Shown here piece by piece: positions 1 to 6,793 of a DNA stretch of 15,891 nucleotides. A program made the position numbers and the translations under genes. Where the stretch lies: NCBI GenBank assembly GCA_023411815.1, contig JAEYOJ010000136.1, positions 1 through 15,891 on the forward strand, given 5' to 3'. The first letter of the stretch is position 1, and every line of letters begins with the position of its first letter. The DNA is from Pseudomonadota bacterium. Lineage in GTDB: Bacteria; Desulfobacterota; Desulfovibrionia; Desulfovibrionales; Desulfovibrionaceae. The notes under the pieces were generated by a model. It saw only the letters and a list, made by a program, of their open reading frames with translations, did not search any database and had not been told where the DNA came from.

Positions 1-1
1 C

Positions 2-112
2 TGGAACGACCTCAAGGATTTGGGCAAGGCCTTCAGGAGCTTTGCCGCCTCTTTGGCTCACAGGCCAAAGGAGGTGCTGCAGCGCTGCAAACCCGTTATG
101 TCAATTTCCTGA
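2..112 (+). CDS. C-terminal fragment of an unidentified protein, cut by the left edge
   Basis: Frame 2 is open from the left edge to a TGA at 110-112 and gives about 36 residues, including LKDLGKAFRSFAASLAHRP. I prefer it to frame 1 (open to 180) because its codons carry the GC-rich third positions (AAC GAC CTC AAG, GGC AAG GCC TTC) seen in neighbouring genes, while frame 1 does not. The peptide is basic and probably helical. It is too short for a family call. A long open frame continuing upstream of the window in this phase would confirm it. Confidence 0.4.
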   Translation, partial: WNDLKDLGKAFRSFAASLAHRPKEVLQRCKPVMSIS

Positions 113-122
113 GGCGGGGGAC

Positions 123-146
123 TATAATGTCACAAGACCGGTCTTG
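123..146. promoter_or_regulatory. Perfect 14-base palindrome next to a TATAAT box
   Basis: Positions 133-146 read CAAGACCGGTCTTG, which equals its own reverse complement. Just before it, 123-128 is a perfect TATAAT. A transcript from that box would start near the left half of the palindrome, the usual layout of a repressor-controlled promoter. No convincing -35 box lies 16-18 bases upstream, and no + strand gene begins within 700 bases, so the role is unclear. The rest of 113-345 holds no gene I can support on either strand: stops are frequent in all frames and no good ribosome binding site plus ORF is seen. Confidence 0.25.
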
Positions 147-345
147 CCCAATCAATTCAGCGAGCACCTTTGCCTCTTGAGATGGATTCAAGCACAGATC
201 AGCAGCGCCAGCCGCTCTTCATGACGCTGCTTCTCGGGGGCATCCGCCTTGCCAAACCATGACCTCGTGACCTGTCGAGAGCATCACCGGCAGAGTTCCG
301 TTTTCGCCTTGACTGCGATCTGCAAGCGAAGGCTCAGTAAAGCGT

Positions 346-831
346 TCACCCTCCTCTCTCGCCAGCTTCAGCCAATGGAAGGAAAATGTATACCATGCTT
401 CCGTATCCAGTATTCATGTTCCATGTCAGGCGTACTTGCACGTCCTCCCATTTCCATACATAGCGTTTAGCATAGGCATCCTGCACGTCAGCGCTGCCGT
501 GCATGGTTTCCAAGGCAAACTGCAGCCGACGATACTGAGTGAATCCGCGGAAAGTCAGCACCGCTATATAGAACTTGTTTTCGCGAAAACCGTACAGGGC
601 ATCCATTACGTCCGCCTTGCCAATGCGTACCTGCCGGTTGCGCAGGCGCAGGAATAGAGTCCGACCATCGCTCTCCACGACTTCCACATCACTTCTTGAG
701 GGTATGGGCTGGCCCCAGCCGAACGGATCAAACCCCTGTGGCCGAGATCCTTTGGGATGGATGCCAGCGGCATGGGCGATCAGGATCGAAGCCAACAGAG
801 CCAGTGCAGTGAAGCCGAGTCTATGGATCAT
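346..831 (-). CDS. Exported protein of unknown function (161 aa)
   Basis: I do not recognise this protein. The start at 831 is chosen because GGAGG sits 5 bases before that ATG; an in-frame ATG at 873 has no such site. The precursor opens with a clear Sec signal peptide: MIHR, a hydrophobic stretch at residues 6-19 and a likely A-H-A cleavage site at residues 19-21. The mature part is about 140 residues, has no Cys or membrane segment and is rich in aromatic residues (YVWKWEDVQVRLTW near residues 124-137). Alternating hydrophobic and charged residues suggest mainly beta structure, and I infer a periplasmic location. It diverges from the lipoprotein hydrolase at 946 across a 114-base gap, so the two may share a control region. 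It may be a lineage-specific protein. Confidence 0.75.
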   Translation of the reverse strand: MIHRLGFTALALLASILIAHAAGIHPKGSRPQGFDPFGWGQPIPSRSDVEVVESDGRTLFLRLRNRQVRIGKADVMDALYGFRENKFYIAVLTFRGFTQYRRLQFALETMHGSADVQDAYAKRYVWKWEDVQVRLTWNMNTGYGSMVYIFLPLAEAGERGG

Positions 832-865
832 GCCAGCCTCCGTGCTTAGGTCAGGTCTTGCCCGG

Positions 866-885
866 ATATGCATTTTAGTCCATAT
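866..885. promoter_or_regulatory. Small inverted repeat between two divergent genes
   Basis: ATATG at 866-870 and CATAT at 881-885 form an inverted repeat with a 10-base spacer, in the 114-base gap between the exported protein (start 831, minus) and the lipoprotein hydrolase (start 946, plus). The spacing would suit a dimeric regulator. The arms are only 5 bases and AT-rich, so chance is a real explanation. No strong sigma70 promoter was seen in either direction. Confidence 0.2.
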
Positions 886-945
886 GGTAGGCGGCTCCTC
901 ACCGATATCTTAACCGCATCGCACTTGCATCAAGGAAAAGCGAGC

Positions 946-2883
946 ATGTCGAGCAAGAGAGCATCCCGGCGTACTCTGGCCGATTTTGGAGGCTGGCTTG
1001 TGCTGCTTTCGGCGCTGCTGACCTCGGCTTGCGGCGAAGACTCTCAGCCTACGGCACAGGATTACCAGCGTATGTTGGAGGTCTTCGGCGGGCAGGTCCA
1101 AATAAATATGCAAGAGCCGGACTATGGACCTCCAGCTACGACTTCCCTCTACCTGACCATGCGCGACGGCGTACGCATCGCCGTGGACGTGCATCTCCCC
1201 GGAAGAATCGCCGCGGAGCAGGTCCAGGAACTCATCCCTGCCATCTTGCGCCCGACTCGCTACTGGCGGGCAGTGGACCTGCGCGGTCCTTTGGAGCGAC
1301 TGCGCGGGCCGGGCCTGTTCCGGGAGTTCTTCTGCCGTAGCGGCTATGCGGTAGTGGACGTGGACGTGCGCGGATCTGGCGCATCTTTCGGTTTACGTCC
1401 GCACCCATGGTCTTCCGAGGAGGTGCTCGATTTCAGCGAAGTCATGGACTGGATCGCGGCACAGCCTTGGTCCAACGGCCGCATTGCGGCCAGTGGGGCC
1501 TCCTATGTCGGTACGGCGGCGGAATTCTGCTCAATCCTGGGCCATCCTGCGCTCAAGGCCGTGCTTCCGCGTTTCAGCCTGTATGACGTTTACACGGACA
1601 TCGCCTTTCCGGGCGGAGTGTTCAATCAATGGTTCGTCCTACACTGGGGCGCACTCAATAAAGACCTGGACGCCAACCGCCTGCCTGAAAGCGCAAGCCT
1701 CTTGTCCCGTCTTGCCGCGCGCGGTGTGGCACCTGTGGAGTCTGACGGGGACGGCCTGTCCGGTCGCGAACTGCTCGCTGAGGCCGTGGCCGGACACGCC
1801 GGTAATCTGGACATCTACTCCGCTTCCAGGAGCGTGACCTATCGGGATGACGTGGCGGAAGAGGCCGGAACGGACGTGGACGGCTTCAGCCCACATACTT
1901 ACCTCGGCGAAGCGCAGCGCAATGACGTGGCCGTATACTCCTGGGCAGGCTGGTTCGACGGGGCCTACGCGGCCTCGCTGCTGAAGCGTTTTGCCAGTCT
2001 GGACGGACCTAAGCGCGCGGTTATCGGGCCGTGGAACCATGGCGGCGGCAAGCATGTCAGCCCATATTTTGACAAGGACCGGGACACGGACCCGCGCCCA
2101 CTGGTGCAGCTCATGGAGCAACGTCGTTTCCTGGATTACTGGCTCAAGAGCCACGGCGATATGCCGATGCAGGAAATTATCTATTATACCATGGGCGAAG
2201 AAGCCTGGAAGCGCAGCCTGGTCTGGCCGCCGGAAGGCGCGGGTATGCGCGCGCTCCGTCTTGGTCCGGACCGCGGCCTTGCCTGGAGCGATCCGGACAG
2301 CACCGGAGCCGACGAATACAAGGTGGATTTCTCGGCCGGCAGCGGCAAGCTCAATCGCTGGCGTACGCAGCTTTCTTGCACTGACGTGGTCTATTCCGAC
2401 CGGGCTGAGGCCGATCGGAAGCTGTTGATCTATGAGAGCGCTCCGTTGTCCGCCGACCTGGAGATCACGGGCACGCCGGTGGCGGATATTTGGATAACGA
2501 GCACGGCCACCGATGGCCACTTCTTCGCTTATATGGAGGACGTAGCGCCTGATGGGACCGTGCGTTATCTTTCTGAAGGCATGTTGCACGCCCTGCACCG
2601 CAAGATATCGGACGAAATCCCGCCCTATGTCCTCGACGGACCATACCATACATTCCTGCGTGCCGACGGTGAGTTGCTCACTCCCGACGAACCCACCCGG
2701 CTGCGCTTCGCCCTGCTGCCCCTCTCGGTCCTGGTGCGCCAGGGTCACCGTGTCCGTCTGGCCATTGCTGGTCATGATGCAGACCAGTTCGCGCGGCTGC
2801 CCGACGACGGAACACCCGTCATCCGTGTGCTCTGGGGCGGCGAGCACGCTTCGCGGCTTGAATTGCCGATCATATCGCGTTAG
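946..2883 (+). CDS. Lipoprotein hydrolase of the CocE / X-Pro dipeptidyl-peptidase (S15-like) family
   Basis: A predicted serine hydrolase of 645 residues that would cut acyl bonds of peptides or esters in the periplasm. The start at 946 follows AAGGAAAAG at a suitable distance and exposes a lipoprotein signal: positive N-terminus with S7-R8-R9-T-L, a hydrophobic segment at residues 17-26 and the lipobox T-S-A-C29. The alpha/beta-hydrolase core is clear. The nucleophile motif GASYVG places Ser at about 186, the acid Asp in GWFDG is near 338, and the base His in GPWNHGG is near 365. The remainder is the beta-rich jelly-roll domain typical of the family (roughly residues 390-640). The twin arginine resembles a Tat signal. 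Family members act on X-Pro peptides, cocaine-like esters or glutaryl-cephalosporins, so the substrate cannot be named. A peptidase role would fit the nearby M32 carboxypeptidase. Confidence 0.88.
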   Translation: MSSKRASRRTLADFGGWLVLLSALLTSACGEDSQPTAQDYQRMLEVFGGQVQINMQEPDYGPPATTSLYLTMRDGVRIAVDVHLPGRIAAEQVQELIPAILRPTRYWRAVDLRGPLERLRGPGLFREFFCRSGYAVVDVDVRGSGASFGLRPHPWSSEEVLDFSEVMDWIAAQPWSNGRIAASGASYVGTAAEFCSILGHPALKAVLPRFSLYDVYTDIAFPGGVFNQWFVLHWGALNKDLDANRLPESASLLSRLAARGVAPVESDGDGLSGRELLAEAVAGHAGNLDIYSASRSVTYRDDVAEEAGTDVDGFSPHTYLGEAQRNDVAVYSWAGWFDGAYAASLLKRFASLDGPKRAVIGPWNHGGGKHVSPYFDKDRDTDPRPLVQLMEQRRFLDYWLKSHGDMPMQEIIYYTMGEEAWKRSLVWPPEGAGMRALRLGPDRGLAWSDPDSTGADEYKVDFSAGSGKLNRWRTQLSCTDVVYSDRAEADRKLLIYESAPLSADLEITGTPVADIWITSTATDGHFFAYMEDVAPDGTVRYLSEGMLHALHRKISDEIPPYVLDGPYHTFLRADGELLTPDEPTRLRFALLPLSVLVRQGHRVRLAIAGHDADQFARLPDDGTPVIRVLWGGEHASRLELPIISR

Positions 2884-2934
2884 TGAGAAATGATACCGGT
2901 CCCTTGCCGGTTCACTTGTAGCATGGAGAGGACC

Positions 2935-3249
2935 ATGGAACAGCTGCCAAAGAACTTCCAGCGCATCAAGGACCGCTACGGCAAAGTCATCGCCCTGCTT
3001 GACCAGGCCAGGGACGAGGCCCTCAAGGCCGGCCCCCTGGACGAAAAGACAGGACATCTCGTGCAACTCGCGGCTTGCGCGGCCATCCGCTCAGAAGGCG
3101 GTGTGCACAGCCATGCGCGCCGGGCCTTGGCCGCAGGCGCGACGCTCGATGAACTTCGCCATGCCGTGCTGCTGACCATCCCGACCATTGGCTTCCCCAA
3201 CGTGGCCGCGGTGCTCAGTTGGCTCGAAGACCTGGCTGAGAGCAAATAG
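2935..3249 (+). CDS. Carboxymuconolactone decarboxylase / AhpD-like family protein
   Basis: A 104-residue all-helical protein. The start at 2935 is preceded by GGAGAGG (2925-2931); an upstream in-frame ATG at 2890 lacks a site and would add a non-conserved tail. The core (residues about 35-95) matches the carboxymuconolactone decarboxylase family: LAACAAIRSEGGVHSHARRA followed by AGATLDELRHAVLLTIPTIG. It keeps one Cys (C48) and two His (H58, H60) near the usual active site but lacks the CxxC pair of true AhpD peroxidase partners. It could be a thiol-based oxidoreductase or a decarboxylase-like protein. Its stop codon is 3 bases before the M32 carboxypeptidase start, so the two are almost certainly co-translated. 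The gap after the hydrolase upstream is 51 bases. Confidence 0.85.
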   Translation: MEQLPKNFQRIKDRYGKVIALLDQARDEALKAGPLDEKTGHLVQLAACAAIRSEGGVHSHARRALAAGATLDELRHAVLLTIPTIGFPNVAAVLSWLEDLAESK

Positions 3250-3252
3250 TCC

Positions 3253-4761
3253 ATGCAACCCCGCGAAGCCTATGCCAAGCTGCTGGCCTGGAGCCGCGAA
3301 CTGGTCAACCTGGATACGACCATGGGGCTCCTGCACTGGGATCAACGCACGCACATCCCGGCCAAGGGCCACGACAACCGCGCCGAGCAGATCGCGACCC
3401 TGGCGCGCATCCACCACCAGCGCGAAACCGACCCGCGTGCCGGCGAATGGCTGGCGGCCATGGAAGTCACGGATGTCGTGGCCGATCCAGAAGCGGCCGA
3501 GGCGGTCAATGTGCGCGAATGGCGCCGTTCCTACGACAAAGCCATTAAAATCCCAGAGAATCTTGCCGTGGCCCTGGCCAAGGCCCAGGCTCACGGCGAG
3601 TCGGCATGGGAAAAGGCCAAGCCTCAAAGCGACTGGGCCGCGTTCCAGCCAAGTCTTGAAGAATTAGTGGGACTACGTAAGGAGCAGGCCGAAATCCTGG
3701 GCTACGAAAAAGAGGCCTACGACGCCCTTTTGGACGAATATGAACCGGGTGCAAAAGCCGCTGAGATCGAACCCGTCTTTCGGGTCCTGCGCGAGGCCAC
3801 GGTCAAGCTTCTGGATCGCCTGCGCGATCTGGAACAGCCCAAAACAATGGTTGCCGGGAAAGACTATCCCCTGATTGACCAGGAGCGCGTCTGCAAGGCC
3901 GTGGCAGCCAAACTGGGCTACGACCTTGATGCCGGCAGGCTCGATACCACCATGCACCCCTTCTCCACGCGCATAGGGCCGGGCGACGCGCGCATCACCA
4001 CCAGCTATGACCCGCAAGACTTCACGGATGCCCTATTTTCGGTCATCCACGAAGCCGGGCATGCCATGTACAGCCAAGGCCAGCCCGGGGAGCACCACGG
4101 GACCCCGCGCGGCGAGCATGCCTCGCTGAGCATCCATGAATCACAGTCCCGCATGTGGGAGAATTTCGTGGGCCGCTCAAGCGGGTTCTGGGCGTTCTTC
4201 CAGCCGTACTTCCAAATGGTCTTTCCCGCATTGAGCAAGGTATCCGCTGAGGATGCCCAGCGCTGGGTCAATCGCGTGCAGCCAGGCTACATCCGCGTGC
4301 AGGCCGACGAGTTAACCTACAATCTACACGTCATGCTGCGCTTCGACCTGGAACTGGCAGTCATGCGCGGCAGCCTCGGCGTGGCCGACCTGCCCGAGGC
4401 CTGGGACGTGAAGATGCAGGACTATCTAGGCCTAAAGCCGCCCTGCCATGCCAAGGGAGTCATGCAGGACGTGCATTGGTCCGGCGGCATGTTCGGCTAC
4501 TTTCCGACTTATACACTGGGCAACATCTATGCTGCCCAGTTTTTCGCCGCCGCTCAGCGCGAGTTGGGTGACCTGGATGACATGTTCGCGCGCGGCGAGT
4601 TTGCGCTGTTGCTGCATTGGCTGCGCCGGGAAATCCACTCCCGCGGCAAAACCCTGTTCGCCAGGGATCTCGTTCGCCGTGTCACAGGTCAGGAGCCCGA
4701 CTCGAGCTTCCTGGTCGAGCATCTCGCGGCCAGGTGCGAGCGGATTTATCATTGTTCATGA
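3253..4761 (+). CDS. M32 family metallocarboxypeptidase (thermostable carboxypeptidase type)
   Basis: A cytosolic zinc carboxypeptidase of 502 residues, the usual family length, with no signal peptide. It removes C-terminal amino acids with broad specificity. All hallmark M32 motifs are present in order: HPF (235-237), DARITT (245-250), HEAGH (266-270) giving zinc ligands H266 and H270 with catalytic E267, HESQSR (295-300) giving the third ligand E296, IRVQADE (347-353), and GVMQDVHW (402-409) leading into GMFGYFPTY. The ATG lies 3 bases after the upstream stop, so translation is probably coupled to the CMD-like gene. The 5' end overlaps no other credible gene. With the lipoprotein S15-like hydrolase further upstream it suggests peptide turnover or salvage. 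Confidence 0.96.
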   Translation: MQPREAYAKLLAWSRELVNLDTTMGLLHWDQRTHIPAKGHDNRAEQIATLARIHHQRETDPRAGEWLAAMEVTDVVADPEAAEAVNVREWRRSYDKAIKIPENLAVALAKAQAHGESAWEKAKPQSDWAAFQPSLEELVGLRKEQAEILGYEKEAYDALLDEYEPGAKAAEIEPVFRVLREATVKLLDRLRDLEQPKTMVAGKDYPLIDQERVCKAVAAKLGYDLDAGRLDTTMHPFSTRIGPGDARITTSYDPQDFTDALFSVIHEAGHAMYSQGQPGEHHGTPRGEHASLSIHESQSRMWENFVGRSSGFWAFFQPYFQMVFPALSKVSAEDAQRWVNRVQPGYIRVQADELTYNLHVMLRFDLELAVMRGSLGVADLPEAWDVKMQDYLGLKPPCHAKGVMQDVHWSGGMFGYFPTYTLGNIYAAQFFAAAQRELGDLDDMFARGEFALLLHWLRREIHSRGKTLFARDLVRRVTGQEPDSSFLVEHLAARCERIYHCS

Positions 4762-4768
4762 AAGCGTG

Positions 4769-4797
4769 CCGTAGACGATCCCTTACGGGGGCTTTTC
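4769..4797 (+). terminator. Weak candidate terminator after the carboxypeptidase gene
   Basis: CCGTA (4769-4773) can pair with TACGG (4784-4788) and is followed within a few bases by CTTTTCT. The stem has only 5 pairs and a 10-base loop, so termination would be inefficient. Further hairpins without T runs occur at 4814-4831 and 4848-4872 in the same gap before the MarR gene. Confidence 0.3.
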
Positions 4798-4970
4798 TAT
4801 AAGGAGGCGCAGCGTCGGACAATAAGCCGACACGCCAACTATCTTCGGACCATTCACTTTGTGCGGATGGTCTCGACTGTTCTTTTTCGAACGGCGCCCT
4901 ATCCAGAAGTTTACACAAGTGGCGCGGAATGCTACTTAAATATATTCCATGGCATGTGCTTACTGGAACC

Positions 4971-5420
4971 ATGATGAACTATAACCTGAACACGAGCCTC
5001 GGGCATTGGACGGCGCAAGTGTTTTACCTGCTCCGGTCCACCCTTAATCAACGCTTCCAGGATGCCGGGTATGACGTAACCCGCGAACAGTGGAAGGTGC
5101 TGGTCTACATTCAGCGTGAACCAGGGATCGCCCAACGGGATCTTGAAGTCCGTGTGCACAAGAATCAGCCGGCCTTGACCAAGATTCTAGGCCGCCTGGA
5201 GGCCAAGGGCCTGATCTCCCGAACCATGGATACTACGGATAGACGCATCCGCTACATAGCCCTGACGCCGCATGGGGAGGTCATGACCGACAGGCTGAGT
5301 GAACTCGCGAGGCTGAATCTCAAACAGGCGCTGTGCGGCATCTCGCAGTCGGAATTGGATCAATGTCTTGATGCTCTGAAAAAAGTATACGCAAATCTGG
5401 CTCGTCAGCGCTCAACCTGA
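4971..5420 (+). CDS. MarR-family transcriptional repressor
   Basis: A 149-residue winged-helix regulator. MarR proteins bind palindromic operators as dimers and let go when a small phenolic or drug-like ligand binds. Visible features are an N-terminal dimerisation helix (residues 10-30), the helix-turn-helix region around residues 53-80 (GIAQRDLEVRVHKNQPALTK), and the wing with the family D-R-R signature at residues 90-92 followed by RYIALTPHG. The C-terminal helices (105-145) complete the dimer. Two adjacent ATG codons (4971, 4974) are possible starts; the binding site (TGGA) is weak, and an ATG at 4929 would add a poorly conserved leader. The gene lies 103 bases before a drug exporter on the same strand, so local repression of that exporter, and of itself, is the natural inference. 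Confidence 0.9.
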   Translation: MMNYNLNTSLGHWTAQVFYLLRSTLNQRFQDAGYDVTREQWKVLVYIQREPGIAQRDLEVRVHKNQPALTKILGRLEAKGLISRTMDTTDRRIRYIALTPHGEVMTDRLSELARLNLKQALCGISQSELDQCLDALKKVYANLARQRST

Positions 5421-5450
5421 TCTTGGACGTACGCCAGCCACATAATCGCC

Positions 5451-5498
5451 CGTCACCGACGTCACCGATAGCGTTTGAATGGACAGGTCACCAACCTG
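5451..5498 (+). promoter_or_regulatory. Tandem 9-base repeat and inverted repeat before the exporter gene
   Basis: CGTCACCGA occurs twice in direct tandem (5451-5459, 5460-5468). Just after it CAGGT (5484-5488) and ACCTG (5494-5498) form an inverted repeat with a 5-base spacer. Both lie in the 103 bases between the MarR gene and the exporter start. The inverted repeat is a candidate MarR operator. No similar sequence was found before the MarR gene, which weakens that reading. Confidence 0.25.
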
Positions 5499-5523
5499 CC
5501 CCATTCACATATGGAGAATGCTC

Positions 5524-6687
5524 GTGCGAGGAATGATACTCCTTTTGGCCCTCTTATCCGCTTTTCCGCCCCTGTCCATCGACATGATCCTGCCTGCCCT
5601 GCCGGCTCTGGCGGAGTCATGGAACCAGCCGGTCGCCACGATCAACCTGATCCTGGTCTGCTTCGTTATCACCTATGCGTTCTTCCTCCTCGTGTATGGC
5701 CCCCTGTCGGATCGTTACGGCCGACGCCGTCCGCTCATGGTCGGCCTGAGCGTGTTCATCGTTTCCAGCCTCTTGGCCGCAGTAATGGACAGCGTGAACT
5801 CGGTAATCCTCTTCCGTGCGCTCCAGGGTGCCGGCGCAGCCGCCGGACCATCCCTGGCTCTGGCCATGAGTAAGGATCTCTTCACCGGCAAGGACCGCGA
5901 ACGCGTGCTGGCTTATCTCGGCATCATCGTTCCCCTGGCGCCCATGTTGGCGCCAACCTTCGGCAGCTGGATCATGGCTGTGCTTTCCTGGCACTGGATA
6001 TTTTATGCCCAGGCTTTCATGGGCCTTATCGCGCTCATCGGAGTGAGCAGATGCCCCGAGACCCTGACGACCAGATCACGCAACTCGCTTGCGCAAGTCG
6101 CCGGGGCCTATTTCCGCCTGGCGAAAAATCCTACCTATGTGATTCTGACCCTGCTCATGGCGACGGCCATGCTCCCGTTCTTCGGCTTCATTGCCGGCTC
6201 CTCGCACATCTACATCACCGGTTACGGCCTCAGCGAGCAGAGTTTCGGCTACTTTTTCGCATTCAACGCAATGTGCATCATGGCCGGGTCATTCGCCTTC
6301 CTGCGACTGGTCAGGGGATATGAGTCCAAGACGCTGATCACGGTTGGTTTCCTGGGAATTTTCGCTGGAGGATTTGGCTTGCTGCTTGGAAATGGCTTGG
6401 GGCCTTGGGGTTTCGCCCTGGCCATGGCAATGCTGGCCTTTTCGGGCGGCCTGAGCCGCCCGCCGAGCAACAACCTCATCCTGGAGCAGGTGAAGCACGA
6501 GGCCGGCGCGGCGTCGTCCCTGCTGCTGTTCATCTACTTCATTCTCGGTGCCGTCGCCATGTGGTTCGTCTCCCTGGACTGGGAGAACAAGCAGGCTGTC
6601 ATCGGTCTTCTGGGCGTAGGCTGCGGCGGGTTGTGCCTGGTGACTTGGCTGATGATGAGAAAAATTGGCCTGTTACGGCATGAGTAG
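5524..6687 (+). CDS. Bcr/CflA-type major facilitator drug exporter
   Basis: An inner-membrane proton-driven exporter with about 12 hydrophobic segments. The N-terminal run S-I-D-M-ILPALPALA matches the Bcr/CflA branch of DHA1 exporters, and the loop 2-3 signature GPLSDRYGRRRPL (about residues 59-71) is the MFS motif A. RALQGAGAAAGPS (about 98-110) follows the usual motif B region. I place the start at the GTG at 5524 because TGGAG (5512-5516) is 7 bases upstream. The ATG at 5518 is too close to that site, and the ATG at 5479 has none and would add a non-hydrophobic leader. The product is then 387 residues, normal for the family. Bcr/CflA proteins export bicyclomycin, chloramphenicol or sulfonamides; the substrate here is unknown. 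The MarR gene upstream is the likely regulator. Confidence 0.9.
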   Translation: MRGMILLLALLSAFPPLSIDMILPALPALAESWNQPVATINLILVCFVITYAFFLLVYGPLSDRYGRRRPLMVGLSVFIVSSLLAAVMDSVNSVILFRALQGAGAAAGPSLALAMSKDLFTGKDRERVLAYLGIIVPLAPMLAPTFGSWIMAVLSWHWIFYAQAFMGLIALIGVSRCPETLTTRSRNSLAQVAGAYFRLAKNPTYVILTLLMATAMLPFFGFIAGSSHIYITGYGLSEQSFGYFFAFNAMCIMAGSFAFLRLVRGYESKTLITVGFLGIFAGGFGLLLGNGLGPWGFALAMAMLAFSGGLSRPPSNNLILEQVKHEAGAASSLLLFIYFILGAVAMWFVSLDWENKQAVIGLLGVGCGGLCLVTWLMMRKIGLLRHE

Positions 6688-6737
6688 AACAATGAAGTCA
6701 ATGAAATGGCTTGCCACGCGTCTCGATCATCAAACAG

Positions 6738-6770
6738 AAAGCGCCCGACCCGGTTTGGGTCGGGCGCTTT
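6738..6770. terminator. Strong bidirectional intrinsic terminator
   Basis: A perfect 14-base stem (AAAGCGCCCGACCC at 6738-6751 with GGGTCGGGCGCTTT at 6757-6770) encloses a 5-base loop. On the + strand it is followed by TTTGCTTT-type sequence, and on the minus strand by TTTCTGTTTG. It lies between the convergent exporter and ilvC genes and should end both transcripts. Confidence 0.9.
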
Positions 6771-6793
6771 GCTTTAATCCCTGATCCGCCTTG

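Noticed and set aside
1..180. Frame 1 reading across the left edge to a TGA at 180
   Set aside because: Third-position bases are not GC-rich as in neighbouring genes, and it overlaps the better frame 2 fragment.
2895..2911. Hairpin ACCGG/CCGGT between the hydrolase and CMD-like genes as a terminator
   Set aside because: Only 5 base pairs and no T run; read-through into the CMD-like gene is more likely.
1639..3066. Long open frame on the minus strand (475 codons) opposite the S15-type hydrolase
   Set aside because: It is antisense to a gene with clear catalytic motifs and spans its end into the CMD-like gene; no family motifs or ribosome binding site. GC-rich codon bias produces such shadows.
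6738..6770. GC-rich hairpin considered as an RNA gene
   Set aside because: It is a plain perfect stem with flanking T runs between convergent genes, fully explained as a bidirectional terminator.
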